NCBI GenBank assembly: GCA_954871525.1
Contig: OX940864.1
Span: 22,190,001 to 22,254,000, forward strand
Reading direction: 5' to 3'
Source of the DNA: Parietaria judaica
Taxonomy: Eukaryota > Streptophyta > Magnoliopsida > Rosales > Urticaceae
Length of the DNA: 64,000 bases
Made by a program: the position numbers and the translations under genes. Below, one piece after another: positions 22,933 to 33,695 of the stretch. The notes under the pieces were generated by a model, which saw only the letters and a program-made list of their open reading frames with translations, did no database searches and was not told the origin of the DNA. How positions within the stretch are numbered: the first letter of the stretch is position 1; every line of letters begins with the position of its first letter.

Positions 22933-23870
22933 ATGGCGCCTAAAGTAAGATGGGGTATTAGGAAAGAAACGGCGAAACGGGGAAAGCACTGGAACGTTGA
23001 TTTGCCCGATGACGAGGTCAATGAAACGGTTCTTCCGCCTCCGCCGCCGCATATGCCCTTAATGACGGAAGCGGCAAAGAACCATTACGCGTAGATATGC
23101 ATGCGGAAACTTTGCTCCGAGCGTGGTTTCACCGAATTATCGCTCGCTTCGAATGCATTGAATGACCTCGTCAACGCCAATTATTAACGCCGGGGTTGGC
23201 TAAATTATATGCTTGAGCCAAAGAACACGGCGTACACAAGCATGGTCCTCGAATTCTATGCGGCCCCTCCTGACAACGTCAAGGACGGGTTCGTGATGGT
23301 TCAAAATGTGCGCGTTCCCATCAGTCTGGAGGTCATAAATGCCTACTATGGCACTCCGAATTATACCGTAGAGAAGGATGAGCACAACCATTACCCGGGT
23401 GCTGAGGTCGAGTTGGACAAGGCATTTTACGACGACATCGATGCAACGATTGCGCAGCCCGGTGTGCAATGGCATTCAAGAGCTGGGGAATCACGCCTTG
23501 AGAAGAGCCAATTGTCTAAGATAGGGAAAATTTGGATGTACTTCTTCGGTTACCATCTTTACCCGCATCTTCACTTCATGGAGCTTCAGTTCAATTTTGA
23601 AGCTTATCTACGCCGGCGCAAAAGGGTTGAACATCGATGTGGGTCGGGAGATCTTCCACCACATGAACCACGTCAACTACGACCATAAGAAGAGCTCATT
23701 GGGATTCCCGTTCCTTATCTCGGGTCTTTGCATGAATGTCGGGGTAAGTGTTATATAGTACTAAACTATCATTTGATTAACTTGAATGTTGTTATTTTAT
23801 TGATACTAAATTTTATTGAATTTGATTGTTTAGGTCGAGGCATATGATCGCGAAATCAAGTTATCCCAAC
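22933..23870 (+). pseudogene. plant transposon protein domain (PF20167-like) pseudogene
   Basis: Translation from the ATG at 22933 starts MAPKVRWGIRKETAKRG. It meets TAG at 23092-23094 and TAA at 23185-23187, then stays open in the same frame from 23188 to 23688. The region RRGWLNYMLEP, SMVLEFYAAPPD, RVPISLEVINAYYGTP and KIGKIWMYFFGYHLYP matches, from memory of the family, the putative plant transposon protein domain PF20167, of unknown biochemical role. Near 23600 the coding signal moves to another frame (LNIDVGREIFHHMN), a further lesion. A donor GGGGTAAGTG lies at about 23740 and an acceptor TTGTTTAG at about 23826-23833. The pseudogene is enclosed by the CACTA subterminal arrays. Confidence 0.65.
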
Positions 23871-24345
23871 GACACTAAAAAGCGTTGTTGGATGTAAAAA
23901 CGCCGCGGCCAATTTTATATTTGCCGTGGCCAATATTCATTCCAACGACACTTATTAGTGTCGTTGGAGAAATATTCACCGCGGCAAAATTTATATTTGT
24001 CGCGGCTAATATATATTCCAACGACACTTATTAGTGTCGTTGGAGAAATATACGCCGGGGCAAAAATATATTCGCCGCGGCCTACAACATGTCCGAGGAC
24101 ATTTTCGAGTTTTGGAATCACCTCACACAACACTTATTATGTGTCGTCGGACTGTTTGCGGCGGCAAAGCTATTATTATGCCGCGGCAAATTTGGATTCC
24201 GACTACACTTTTTAAGTGTAGTCCAGTTCCACCTTCGACGACACTTAATTTAAGTCTCGTCGGATATCATACGATGGAGGATCCGACGATACATAAAGAG
24301 TGTAGTCGAAGAGATCCAACTACACTCTTTAAGTGTAGTCCAACC
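23870..24345. repeat. right subterminal palindrome array of the CACTA element
   Basis: At least four copies of CCAACGACACTTATTAGTGTCGTTGG-like perfect or near-perfect palindromes alternate with GCCGCGGC motifs. They grade into TACACTTTTTAAGTGTAGT palindromes toward the terminus. Confidence 0.78.
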
Positions 24346-24364
24346 CCTTTTTTGTAGTAGTGAG

Positions 24365-24959
24365 TGTAGAATATGTATAGTTCATTATTGTGGTACTTTT
24401 GCCTTTATTTTATTGGGTTAATGACGGCAAAAATACCCAAAGTTTGGTCAAAGAACCCGTCGTGTACCCAAAGTTTAAAAGTGGTGGCAAAAATACCCAA
24501 AGTCACGTTTGGGGAGTTGACCACTCCATTCTCGTAATGCCGTTAACTTATCTGTTAATTCTGGCCACGTGGACAAATCTGTTTTGCTAAGTGTAATCAT
24601 TAGAGGTTCAATTAGTTGTGTTAAATAGTATTAATTAGGGGTTTAATTCCTTGTTTTGTCGTAAACGAGGCTGATGTGGGCTCATTCACGTGGCAAAAAT
24701 TATTATGTCAGCAACCCACGTTTGTCCACGTGGCCAGAGTTAACGGGTAAGTTTACGGCGTTACGAGAATGGAGTGGTCAACTCCCCAAATGCAACTTTG
24801 GATATTTTTGCCACCACTTTTAAACTTTGGGTACACGAGGGGTTCTTTGACCAAACTTTGGGTATTTTTTCCGTCATTAACCTTTATTTTATTATGTTTG
24901 TATCATTGGTGTAAATACCAATTTTGTCATGGAAACAACTTCCCAAATCCCTTTCTACA
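24365..24959 (+). repeat. 3' LTR of the short-LTR copia, split by an insertion
   Basis: LTR sequence occupies 24365-24414 and 24883-24959 and is continuous with the 5' LTR once the foldback element at 24415-24882 is removed. Differences from the 5' LTR include a C/T change, a short substitution near GTATCATTGG, a four-base indel after GTCATG and a one-base indel. Confidence 0.87.
24415..24882. mobile_element. Mutator-like foldback element (non-autonomous)
   Basis: 468 bp flanked by the direct repeat TTTATTTTATT (24404-24414 and 24883-24893; 11 bp, of which 9-11 are the target duplication). Termini GGTTAATGACGG and CCGTCATTAACC begin inverted repeats of about 165 bp (24416-24580 versus 24718-24882) at about 90% identity by eye. 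Both contain CCCAAAGTTTGGTCAAAGAA and GGGGAGTTGACCACTCCATT. It has no coding capacity. Long terminal repeats plus a 9-11-bp duplication point to the Mutator superfamily. Confidence 0.85.
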
Positions 24960-24964
24960 AGTTT

Positions 24965-25275
24965 GTATGTACATTGTTATTAATTGTAAAAATTAATTTT
25001 ATAATTAAAATGTATAAATGTTTTGTGTATTGGCTATTAAATTCTGGCATATAAATCATGATTAAATAAATTATAAATTTTCAAAAAGTCTTAATTTTCA
25101 ATAATTTTATCTTTTATATGTTTAAAAAAAAAATCTTACAGAGCTTCAACTCTCAATATTTATATTATGTCTTGTCATAACACTTTGTATTTCTTATAGA
25201 TATATATAGATTACAGATAACAATTTATTCCAACTCATTCCAAATGTTGAGAATCATTGTTACACACACGCGCTT

Positions 25276-25329
<54 letters not shown>

Positions 25330-25346
25330 TATATGAGACGATATGG
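24965..25346. other. intergenic between copia element and CYP73A 3' end
   Basis: AT-rich, with a CA/TA compound microsatellite at 25275-25332. It holds the 3' flank of the P450 gene; no separate gene was seen. Confidence 0.5.
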
Positions 25347-27167
25347 TTATCTTGGCCTCATGAGAATAGTGAAAGGGTTGGATATATGCAAGCTGAACTG
25401 ACCAGTTTTCTCTGTTGTATCGATCTTCTCCTTCCCCGGAGGAATCAGAAAATCAAAATTCTGCACCAAACGCCCCAAAGTGATGCAGAAGATAGGCATA
25501 GAGAGGGTGATCCCTGGGCAGCTCCTTCTTCCGGCACCGAACGGGAGGTACCGGAAGTCGTTCCCCGTGATCTCAACGTGCGATTCCTCTTCCAAGAACC
25601 TCTCTGGCCGGAACTCCTCGGGGCGTTTCCAGTGTGCAGGGTTGTTGGCCAGCCACCACCCGTTGATGGTGACCCGGCTCTCTGCCGGGATGTCGTAGCC
25701 CCCGAGTTTGGCATCCTTTAGATTCATGTGAGGTACGAGGAGCGGGGCCGCCATGCGCAGACGGAAGGTTTCCTTGATGACGGCCTGGAGATAAGGAAGC
25801 CTTTGCATGTCAGGCTCGGTGATCTGGACGCCGCGGCCTAGGACGTCGTCGAGCTCGAGCTGAAGCTTGTTGAATACTCTGGGGTGGTTTGCGAGATCCG
25901 CCACAGCCCACTCGATTGAGCGCGCGATAGTGTCAATTCCTGAGGAAACCGGTGAAATAAAACTATATTTACTTGGTTGAGAACTAAAAATAGTATTTTT
26001 GAAATGCAAAGTTCAAGTTCCCACGACATACAACGTATCAATTCTTCAGAAAACAAGCCAAAACAACAACCTGATGCAGCATAGGAATTGTTCAATCATC
26101 TATAATTACGTGGTCTTTCTTTAATTATTTCTTTAATTGTGGTCAATTAATTTCTCAGAATCAGGAGCTAAATATTAGGCAGTTAGTTTCAATTCAAACT
26201 AAAGTATAGTTACTATATTAGTGTAATACCAACAATGTAAAAAAAAATCAGATTATTATGAATGAAAAAAGTTGAGTTATTACTCAAAAAATATTTTCTC
26301 AATTCATGTGGTGGACGTGGACGTGAGTTTTGGGTTTCGTGGTGGACGTACACTCTCACATTTGTTCGTGGTGGACGTTTATCTTTTCGGTTTTGGTTAA
26401 TTACTTTTCGACGACAAATGCGTCGCCCAATAATTTCCGCTGCATCACAACCTCACGCGATAATTTCATTAATCCGGTCAATAAAGCTACTGGTTAGGAG
26501 CCCTAGTCCGAAAACGAAGTCAAAGCAAAGCGAGAGTAAACGGTGACGAGAATAATTATAGTGGTTTGCTCGCAATGGGAGAGGTATGATGTCCACTTCA
26601 TCTTCAATCAGAGTTCTGTGCTACAGCTTTCTTTCTAACTCTTTGTGCTACGAACTACAAAAATCGCTCACATGCAAGCTAATATGCTCGAAAATTAAGT
26701 CGAACAGCTTGATAACTCTATAAATCTTCATAGCAGTTTCGGTGACTTAGCTTTCTTAACTCAACAATACTATCTAAATAGGTTGAGTACCTATATATGA
26801 ACTAGTATAAAAGTTCAAGTTCCATGAGATACAACAATTATCGATTTCCGAGCAAGCACGTTCAAACATCAAACTAACATAATTATTTCAGGAATCAAAT
26901 CAATATATTCGATGGGTAGCTATCTCAGCGATTGAGTTTGAACTTGTATATTATCGTGATTAGAACATCAAATTCATAAAATGTTAAAAAGGCTCACTTA
27001 AAAAAAAAAAAACAAAAAACAAGCTTACCGGCTGTGTTCATGTTCTCAATGAGGTGAAGGACATTGCTTTGGGTGATCTCGCCAATCTTCTCAGCATGCA
27101 GAATTGGATCTATGCCTGCCTTAACCAAGCTACTTCTTCCAACATTGCTATTTAAAATAATATACAT

Positions 27168-27198
<31 letters not shown>

Positions 27199-29196
27199 TT
27201 GTAAGTAAACAATTTCTCATAATGCGAATCTGAAAACTAAAATAAAATTACATTATTTGCTTCTCCATTCTTAGGGTGAAATTTTTGTTCCGATTCCCGA
27301 TCCTATTAACTGGAAATTGGGCCGAGACAAAAATCCCGGTTTGTATTGATTTAGTTAACTTTTATAGCCTTTATTGTTTAAATCTCAACCTTATTCTTGC
27401 ATAATTTTTGGATTAGGTATATTATTTTATTTTATTTGAATTTATTTTCATTTGTAATATTTATAAAAATCGGTGAAAATAACCTTTTTTTTTAATACAA
27501 TCCATAATTAATAGTTATAAATTTTAAAATTCATGTTGGAATTTGCCGTTTTTGAAAGCCCGGAAAACCTTGACCGGGCTAAAAAAAAAAGGCAGATAAA
27601 AAAACCGATAATCATCGAACTACCTCGAAACTTAAGCGAGGCTCGGTTTCAAACTACCTCAAAACTTAACCTAGGGCCGGTTTGGAATCTAAAATACAAT
27701 CCTATTCTTAATCAAACAAAGACTTACTTCCTCTCTTGGACAAAGTAGTTATAGAGCTCGAGCCTCTTGTGAGACACCTCTTTGCAAATCTTCAAGTATC
27801 CTCTGATGAAGGGTCTCAGAGCAGGAATGAAATCGCCATAGTTGTATGCAAGGTTATGGGCCAGCATATTTCTCGTGCTGTTCAGACCATAGAGCTTCGA
27901 AAACAACGGATCTTCTACGCTCTCGAATCTCTGACCGAACATCATCCTGTACATGTTGTTGTGACTCAAGAGCTGAATCCGCATCTTCATATCCACGCCC
28001 ACCGACGCCTCATCGTAGGCGCTCTTCAGCCCCTCGACGAGCCTCGCGGCCTCGTCCTCCCATGCGGTGCGGTGCTCACGCACCGCCTTGCTTGAGAAGA
28101 ACGGGGCGGTCGCGATCCGACGCATCTTTCGCCAGTGCTCACCGTAGGAAGCGAATACCATGTCTTGCTCGTTCCCGGAGAAGATATCGAAGACGATGTT
28201 CCTGGTTCGGGACCCGAACTCCGCGCCTGGGTGTGGAGGACCTGTTCTATTAATTTGAGTGTTAACTGAGACCGTACATAAATTTTACAAAAATATAAAA
28301 TACAAGTACTTTTTGTAATATTATGTTAATTAAAAAAAGAATTAGGGATCTTCAGCTGAAATTAAATAAGTGACCTAATAGTGAGTGACCTAAAGAGTAA
28401 TATTTTTCATTAAATTTATTGCGTAGATATCAGTTTAATTAAGGGATATATATTGGTTGTGTAAATACTCAAGTTTTGACTATTAAGGCAGTTATAAACC
28501 TAAGTCGATTATTTTGACGGTAAAAATACCTAAGTGCTATGTGGCAATTAAAAAAATTACATTTGGCGATCATTGTAAGATTTAACAAGAGAGGTACCGA
28601 CGGTGTTAATGAAACCTACACTTGAGTATTATTATTACCGTAAGAACATAAAAAAATGAGTTAGGTATCAAAGTGCCTCAATATAAAGAGCTTAGGTACT
28701 TGCACCGCCTATTCTCCTAGACTAATTATAAAAATTTATAAAAGACCATAAAAATCTTTACTAATAACATTATTGTTAAATTTAAATAGATATAATTATA
28801 CAGTTTTAAACATATAAACTATATAAGTATATAGATATCGTATAAAATTCTTTCATTTTTATGGTACTAATTATGATCACATTTTTTGGTGATTAGACAA
28901 GTGTGATAAAGGTTTAACAGAACCTCCTTCGCGAGCTCCGGAGACGACACGATTACGAGGTTGCGTGTCCCCATGCGGAGGAGGAAGAGGTCGCCGAGTT
29001 TTCTGGCCATCCCAGCGAGGACTTTATGGTCGAGGTTGTTGCCCACTTGGAGCCAGTTTCCGAACACCGGAATCGGTACCAGACCGGGAGGGAGCTTCAG
29101 CTTCTTGCACTGGAGTTTTGAGACCGCAACAGCGACGACGGCAGCTAAGAAGAGGGCCAAAATGGTCTCCAGAAGGACGTAATTGATCTGATCCAT
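25347..29196 (-). CDS. CYP73A: CYP73A-type cytochrome P450 (cinnamate 4-hydroxylase family), possibly decaying
   Basis: The family hydroxylates trans-cinnamate to p-coumarate, the second step of phenylpropanoid biosynthesis, at the ER with an NADPH-P450 reductase. Exons: 29196-28919, 28246-27728, 27147-27029 and 25939-25347 (alternative first junction 28924/28241). This model gives 502 residues; C4H proteins are about 505. Visible features: N-terminal anchor (about 5-25), hinge KLPPGLVPIPVFGN (about 35-48), I-helix AGIDT (305-309), ExxR ETFR (362-365), FRPERF (415-420) and heme loop FGAGRRSCPG with Cys446. FGSRTRN, YGEHWRKMRRI and NYGDFIPALRPF are C4H-like. The I-helix AGIDTIARSIEW differs from the usual AAIETT, so this is a divergent paralogue. 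The first intron is extra compared with the usual two-intron C4H gene. The conservative junction there gives a one-base frameshift (see findings). Confidence 0.85.
28444..28716. mobile_element. small Mutator-like MITE inside the extra P450 intron
   Basis: The left part (TTGTGTAAATACTCAAG ... GACGGTAAAAATACCTAAG) and the reverse complement of the right part (GTGCAAGTACCTAAG ... ACGGTAATAATAATACTCAAG) align over about 80 bases. The element therefore folds back on itself. Its sequence style matches the other foldback elements of this window. The ends are approximate. Confidence 0.5.
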
Positions 29197-29237
29197 GTTG
29201 GTAGGTTTAGAGTTTCATCTATTGTCCTGACTAATGA

Positions 29238-29249
29238 CTATATATATAC
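29238..29249 (-). promoter_or_regulatory. putative TATA box of the CYP73A-type gene
   Basis: TATATATA-type sequence about 42-53 bases upstream of the ATG at 29196, read on the minus strand. That spacing would leave only a very short 5' leader. Confidence 0.4.
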
Positions 29250-29292
29250 TATTTAGGTTTAGGATTAGACGCTTACATAAATGATGATTATT

Positions 29293-29804
29293 AGGGATAT
29301 TTGTGTTAAAAATACTCATATATTTTACAAAAAAGTATTGACTTATGATTCCAATCTTATTTTTTGGCGGCAAAAATTCTCAATATAGTAAAAAAGTTTG
29401 GCATAATATAAGTGTTTCCGTTAACTCTTTACCGTGAAGTTTCACGTGGCAACATATAATTTGATTATGTTTTTGTTTTTTTAACCATGTATGTGCTATA
29501 AGAACTTCAAATAATTGACGACGAGCACTGAATTCTCGCATAAAAGTCAAAGCGTGTTCAACAATGCAAAAACTAAAGCAATATACGTCAATCTTCTCGT
29601 CACATGGTAAAAAAAAAAAAAACAGCCAAAAACAGTGAAAACATTATCAAATCACATAGCCAGATGACGGTAAGGAGTTAAATAAAAATCCTACTTAATT
29701 ATGTCATTTTTACATTATTCGGAAATTTTGCCACCAAAAAATGAAATTGGAAATTTAAGTCGTACTTTTTGTAACAAATGAGTATTTTTGTTGTAAATAT
29801 CTCT
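29293..29804. mobile_element. Mutator-like foldback element upstream of CYP73A
   Basis: About 512 bp. The start AGGGATATTTGTGTTAAAAA is mirrored by the reverse complement of the end (AGAGATATTTACAACAAAAA), and similarity continues for about 80-100 bases, including CATTTTTTGG-GGCAAAA. It is non-coding. Target duplication is unclear, so the boundaries may be off by a few bases. It starts about 100 bp upstream of the P450 start codon, so it lies in the promoter. Confidence 0.6.
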
Positions 29805-29938
29805 TATTAATTATTATGAGTATGAATGTATGATTATGATTTTAATTGCGTGGCTTGTTTGTGAAAAGATTTATTTAATAAATCTTTGAATAATAGAACA
29901 AGACATCAAGTTGAGATAATCGGTGATATATAATTAAA

Positions 29939-31051
29939 GGGTTAATCGCGGCATAAATACTAAAAGTCTTACAAAGTGTAACTATATATCAAATCTTATT
30001 TTGTAACTTTTGTCTAGCTTCTGTTGGATGACATTAGTCAATGTCCATGTGGCGTCCATTTGATTGTCACGGGGCATTGCCATGTCATTTTTTTTATTAC
30101 CAGTTGGCATTTATATATTTTTAAAAATTATTTTTCTATATATTTTTTTAAATACTTATTAAAAAAGAAAAAAATATTTTTTTAAGTTTTTGAAAAATTA
30201 TTTCTTGATAAATTATCAATGATTTTTATAATAATTTTATTTGCCGAGGAACCATGATGGAGTTTTGGGTAATGAAACTTTGGAAATCAGAACAAATATA
30301 CAGATTCCATGGTAATTTTTACATAACCTCGAACATTTTTTAAACTAGAATCCAAAAAACTCGTATTAAAATACCCGGGATCCAAAAAATACCAAGAATA
30401 AAAAGAAAACACTCTAAGTAAAATGCCCGGTTTAAAATACTTGAATATTTTTAAATTTGGGTATGCGAGAGTTTCGGTTATGGTTCTCAAAATTTTATTA
30501 CCCGAATCCTCATTGCAGTTCCCTAATATTGAAATTTAATAATTTCGATAATAGGAGGCTAGACTGGGGTTTCGGGTAGTATAAAAATTCAGTTCGGAAC
30601 TTTATATACCCGAATACCTGAATTTTCTTAAAAAATTAAAAATAGCCAAGTATTTTAATTTTTTTTTTCCGGATATTTCAATTCGTGTATTTTTAGTGTA
30701 TTTGGATTCCGTCGGGTTCAAAGCTATGTACAAAATACCATGGCATCGTGTTTTGTTGTTCCAATTCTCAAAGCTTCATTACCCTATAGTTAAATTATTC
30801 AATAATTTATTCATAAATAATTTTATAAATGCATAAAAAATAATTTTTTTGAAAAAAAGTTAACTTGTAAGAAATATATTAAAAAAAATAAATGACATGT
30901 GGCGGTCAATTGGATGCCACATGGCATTGACTAACGTCGCCTAATGGAAGTTACAAAATAAGAGTTTTGGTAATTTACTCACGAAAAAATAAGATTTGGT
31001 ATTTAAAGTTATACTTTGTAAGACTCTTGGTATTTATGTCGCGATTAACCC
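29939..31051. mobile_element. large Mutator-like foldback element
   Basis: 1113 bp, starting GGGTTAATCGCGGCATAAAT and ending ATTTATGTCGCGATTAACCC. The flanking 9-mers TATAATTAA (about 29930-29938) and TATAGTCAA (31052-31060) match at 7 of 9 positions. The arms share TCTTACAAAGTGTAACT, GTCAATG-CATGTGGC and further inward GGGTAATGAAACTTTG, so the inverted repeat extends several hundred bases on each side. It has no coding capacity. Confidence 0.75.
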
Positions 31052-31895
31052 TATAGTCAAATATGGTTTAGCAGTGTTTATTAGTAAATTGATATGAATA
31101 TTTTGTATATTATCTATACATATTACGATATCACTATGACATATTTAAATATATAGTTCTGATAATTACAATGACATATTTCATCATGACAATTGAGTAT
31201 GGTGTTCGACTAAATATATAGCTCTGATAACACGTTTTTCATCTGTTTGCTAAATCTGGGTCATGAAATTATATTATAATTGAATGAAAATGACATACTG
31301 TTCAGATTATTTCAAATAATCATTTGTCATTTTTGAACTAAAGATTTTGTTCAAATTACTTTGGGTTTTGCCAAAGTATTGATTTGCTATCACGTGAAAC
31401 ATAGTCGGTTCTTTGTCTTAATTTTTTATTTTATTTTATATAAAATAAACTCCATCGGACTCTCTCTTTTTGAATCGGGTTGAGCATGTCTGACACCCTA
31501 ACCGTTTTGTCTTGTGAGATTCGTACGACTAATTTGAATTTCCGTAGCACTATTAAAGGGAAATTTATAAGTTCATTTTTAACTTAATTAATAATAAAAA
31601 AATAAAATTGTAAATAGCAATTTATATATATTTACAAATTGAACAACGTAATTCATAAAAGGGTAAATGGCGTATATGTTCCTATTTTTATTATAACATC
31701 GTTATTTTGTTCTCACTCATTTTTTTTTTTCATTAAATATTTCCAAAATCTTAAAATGTTAGTCTGGGTCAACCTCTTTCAATTTTTCATTGAATATATG
31801 TTAATATGGACACGTGTCGTGCTCCTCCTCTCTCACTCTTTGAGCACCGCAAACCAAAAAGAAAAAAGAAAACAAAGAAGCGCAAGCACAAGTCG
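31052..31895. other. AT-rich intergenic, nothing recognised
   Basis: No gene-like frame (31639-31908 is a low-complexity open frame) and no clear repeat. Confidence 0.4.
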
Positions 31896-32225
31896 AATAC
31901 CCATCTAGAGGTGGTCGATTAGGATATCGGCCACTCGATTAAAAACATGTAAGGCCTTAATTTATATATTTTATTTTGTTGTCTTTTAGTTTGACGAAAC
32001 TGGGGAATTGGCTGTGAGTTTAAGCCTGACTTAGCTCAACACTCCCAGAATCATTCCCTAACAGAATGACAAATACCCATCTAGAGGAGGTCGATCCGGA
32101 TACCGGCCACTCGATTAAAAACATGTGAGGCCTTAATTTATATATTTTATTTTTTAATTAAATTTATTTATATTTTTCACTTGTCTTTTAGTTTAATGAA
32201 ACTGGGAAATCAACTGTGATTTTAA
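31896..32225. repeat. tandem duplication of an LTR head plus its flank
   Basis: A unit of about 176 bp starting AATACCCATCTAGAGG occurs at 31896 and again at 32072. The first unit ends with 59 bases of LTR head (TGTGAGTTTAAGCCTGACTT, 32013-32071). The second runs into the longer LTR starting at 32215. The flank/LTR junction was therefore duplicated after the retrotransposon inserted. Confidence 0.65.
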
Positions 32226-32638
32226 GCCTGACTTGGCTCGACACTCACTAACAGAATGATTCCCAAGCAGAAATGCTCCCTAACAGAAATGATCCCTTGC
32301 CTAAAGGCTACCAAAAGAAAGGCCCAAACACACCCTAGCAGAATGAGTTATTCTCTCGACCAGAATTGGCAGAGCTCCCTAGAAGTTCAGCTACATGCTC
32401 TCTAGCAGATCTGTTCGATATACCCTAGCATGTTTGTTAAGTACACAGAGAAGTCATCAGAAGCCATTCCACGAAGCTTCCAAACTTGAGGAGCAAGTTT
32501 GAGGATTTGATTTTGTTTCTCATTTTGTTTATGGAAATTAAGTATTTTAGGGATATGAATGAATGTAATTTAGGAAGTTTTAGCTATGATTTATTTGTTT
32601 TTGTTCCCTTTAAATACTAGCCTTAGTCATTATATTTT

Positions 32639-33695
32639 GGGTTAATTACGGCAAAAAGACCCAATCTTTGGTCAAATGCTCTGCCGTGTATACAACCTCC
32701 GTAAATGGCGGCAAAAGTACCCAAACTTGGCATTTGGGAGTTGACCGAGAAAATCAGTCCATGTGGTTGCTAGCCTTTGCCACGTGGCATGCCACATGGC
32801 ATTTGGCGGCGACGTAATTATTATTTTTTAAATAATTTAAAAATATTATTTTTAATTTTTTTTTAAATTAAATTATTTTCAATAATAACCAATAACGAAT
32901 ATTTAATAACCAATATTCATTATTATTAATTATTAGTATTAAATATAATTATTCATTTTAGAAAAGTGGGTCAAAAGAAAAAAATCACCGTTCACGATTC
33001 ACTCAACCTCTGCCTCCGATCCGGTTCACGGGTGGAACGAAATTGCTTAATATGTTTAATAATAATAACCAATAATAATCATATGATTATTTAATGAAAA
33101 TTTAAAAAAAAATATATAAAAAAACATATTATAAAATTATTATTATAAAATGCAAACACAAAAAAATATTATGCAAACAAATAAAAATAATTTTTTGTTA
33201 AATATAAATATGACTACTATTTTTTTTTTGAATAAGTGGTGTGTATTTAATTATGTCTTGAATTTTTAAACAATATGTATGTGTTTAATTGTTATTATTA
33301 TTAAACATATTAAACAATTTTATTCGACGCGTGAACCGGATCGGAAACGGAGTTCAAGTGAACCATGAACGGTGATTTTTATTTCGTTGTACCCACTTTA
33401 TTAAAAATAAATAATTATAACCAATAATGAATATTTAAATTTAAATATTCATTATTTTAAAAAAATAAAAATAATTTTTTACTAAAATTTATTTTTAAAA
33501 AATAATTACGTGGCATGCCACGTGGCAGCCAAGTGCCACATGGCATGCCACGTGGCAAAGGCTAACAGCCACATGGACTATTTTTCACAGTCAACTCCTA
33601 AATGTCGAGTTTGGGTACTTTTGCCGCCATTTACGGAGGTTGTATACACAACAGAGCATTTGACCAAAGTTTGGTCTTTTTGCCGCAATTAACCC
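32639..33695. mobile_element. Mutator-like foldback element inside a copia LTR
   Basis: 1057 bp, flanked by the exact 9-bp duplication TTATATTTT (32630-32638 and 33696-33704). Termini GGGTTAATTACGGCAAAAAG and CTTTTTGCCGCAATTAACCC. The inverted repeats are about 200 bases at high similarity (ATGGCGGCAAAAGTACCCAA, TTTGCCACGTGGCATGCCA). More diverged inverted similarity continues inward (ATCACCGTTCA / TGAACGGTGAT; GATCCGGTTCACG / CGTGAACCGGATC), so most of the element folds back on itself. Non-coding. Confidence 0.87.

Larger units (their letters stand above)
21773..24362. mobile_element. CACTA (En/Spm-type) element carrying a plant-transposon-protein pseudogene
   Basis: 2590 bp, starting CACTACTAAAA and ending TTTTGTAGTAGTG, with the 3-bp target duplication AGT at 21770-21772 and 24363-24365. 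Both subterminal regions (about 21800-22220 and 23870-24345) are arrays of short palindromes of two types: CGACACTTATTAGTGTCG-like and GCCGCGGC. Such arrays are the usual transposase-binding regions of CACTA elements. No TNPD-like transposase was seen, so the element is non-autonomous. Inside is a transcription-unit-like structure (22200-23870) with a pseudogene. Confidence 0.88.
16365..24959 (+). mobile_element. old copia element with 119-bp LTRs, host of two nested transposons
   Basis: Plus-strand Ty1/copia element. The 5' LTR is 16365-16483. The 3' LTR starts at 24365 and ends at 24959, and is split by a Mutator-like insertion. The target duplication is AGTGT (16360-16364) versus AGTTT (24960-24964), one mismatch. 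Removing the CACTA element (21773-24362) and the foldback element (24415-24882) leaves an element of about 5.5 kb. The two LTR copies differ by at least four events, including small indels, over about 119 bp. That is far more than the minus-strand copia shows, so this is the older insertion. Confidence 0.9.

Noticed and set aside
26262..26546. Small plus-strand gene inside CYP73A intron 3
   Set aside because: A 94-codon frame without a domain, located in intron sequence with repeated GTGGTGGACGT phrases.
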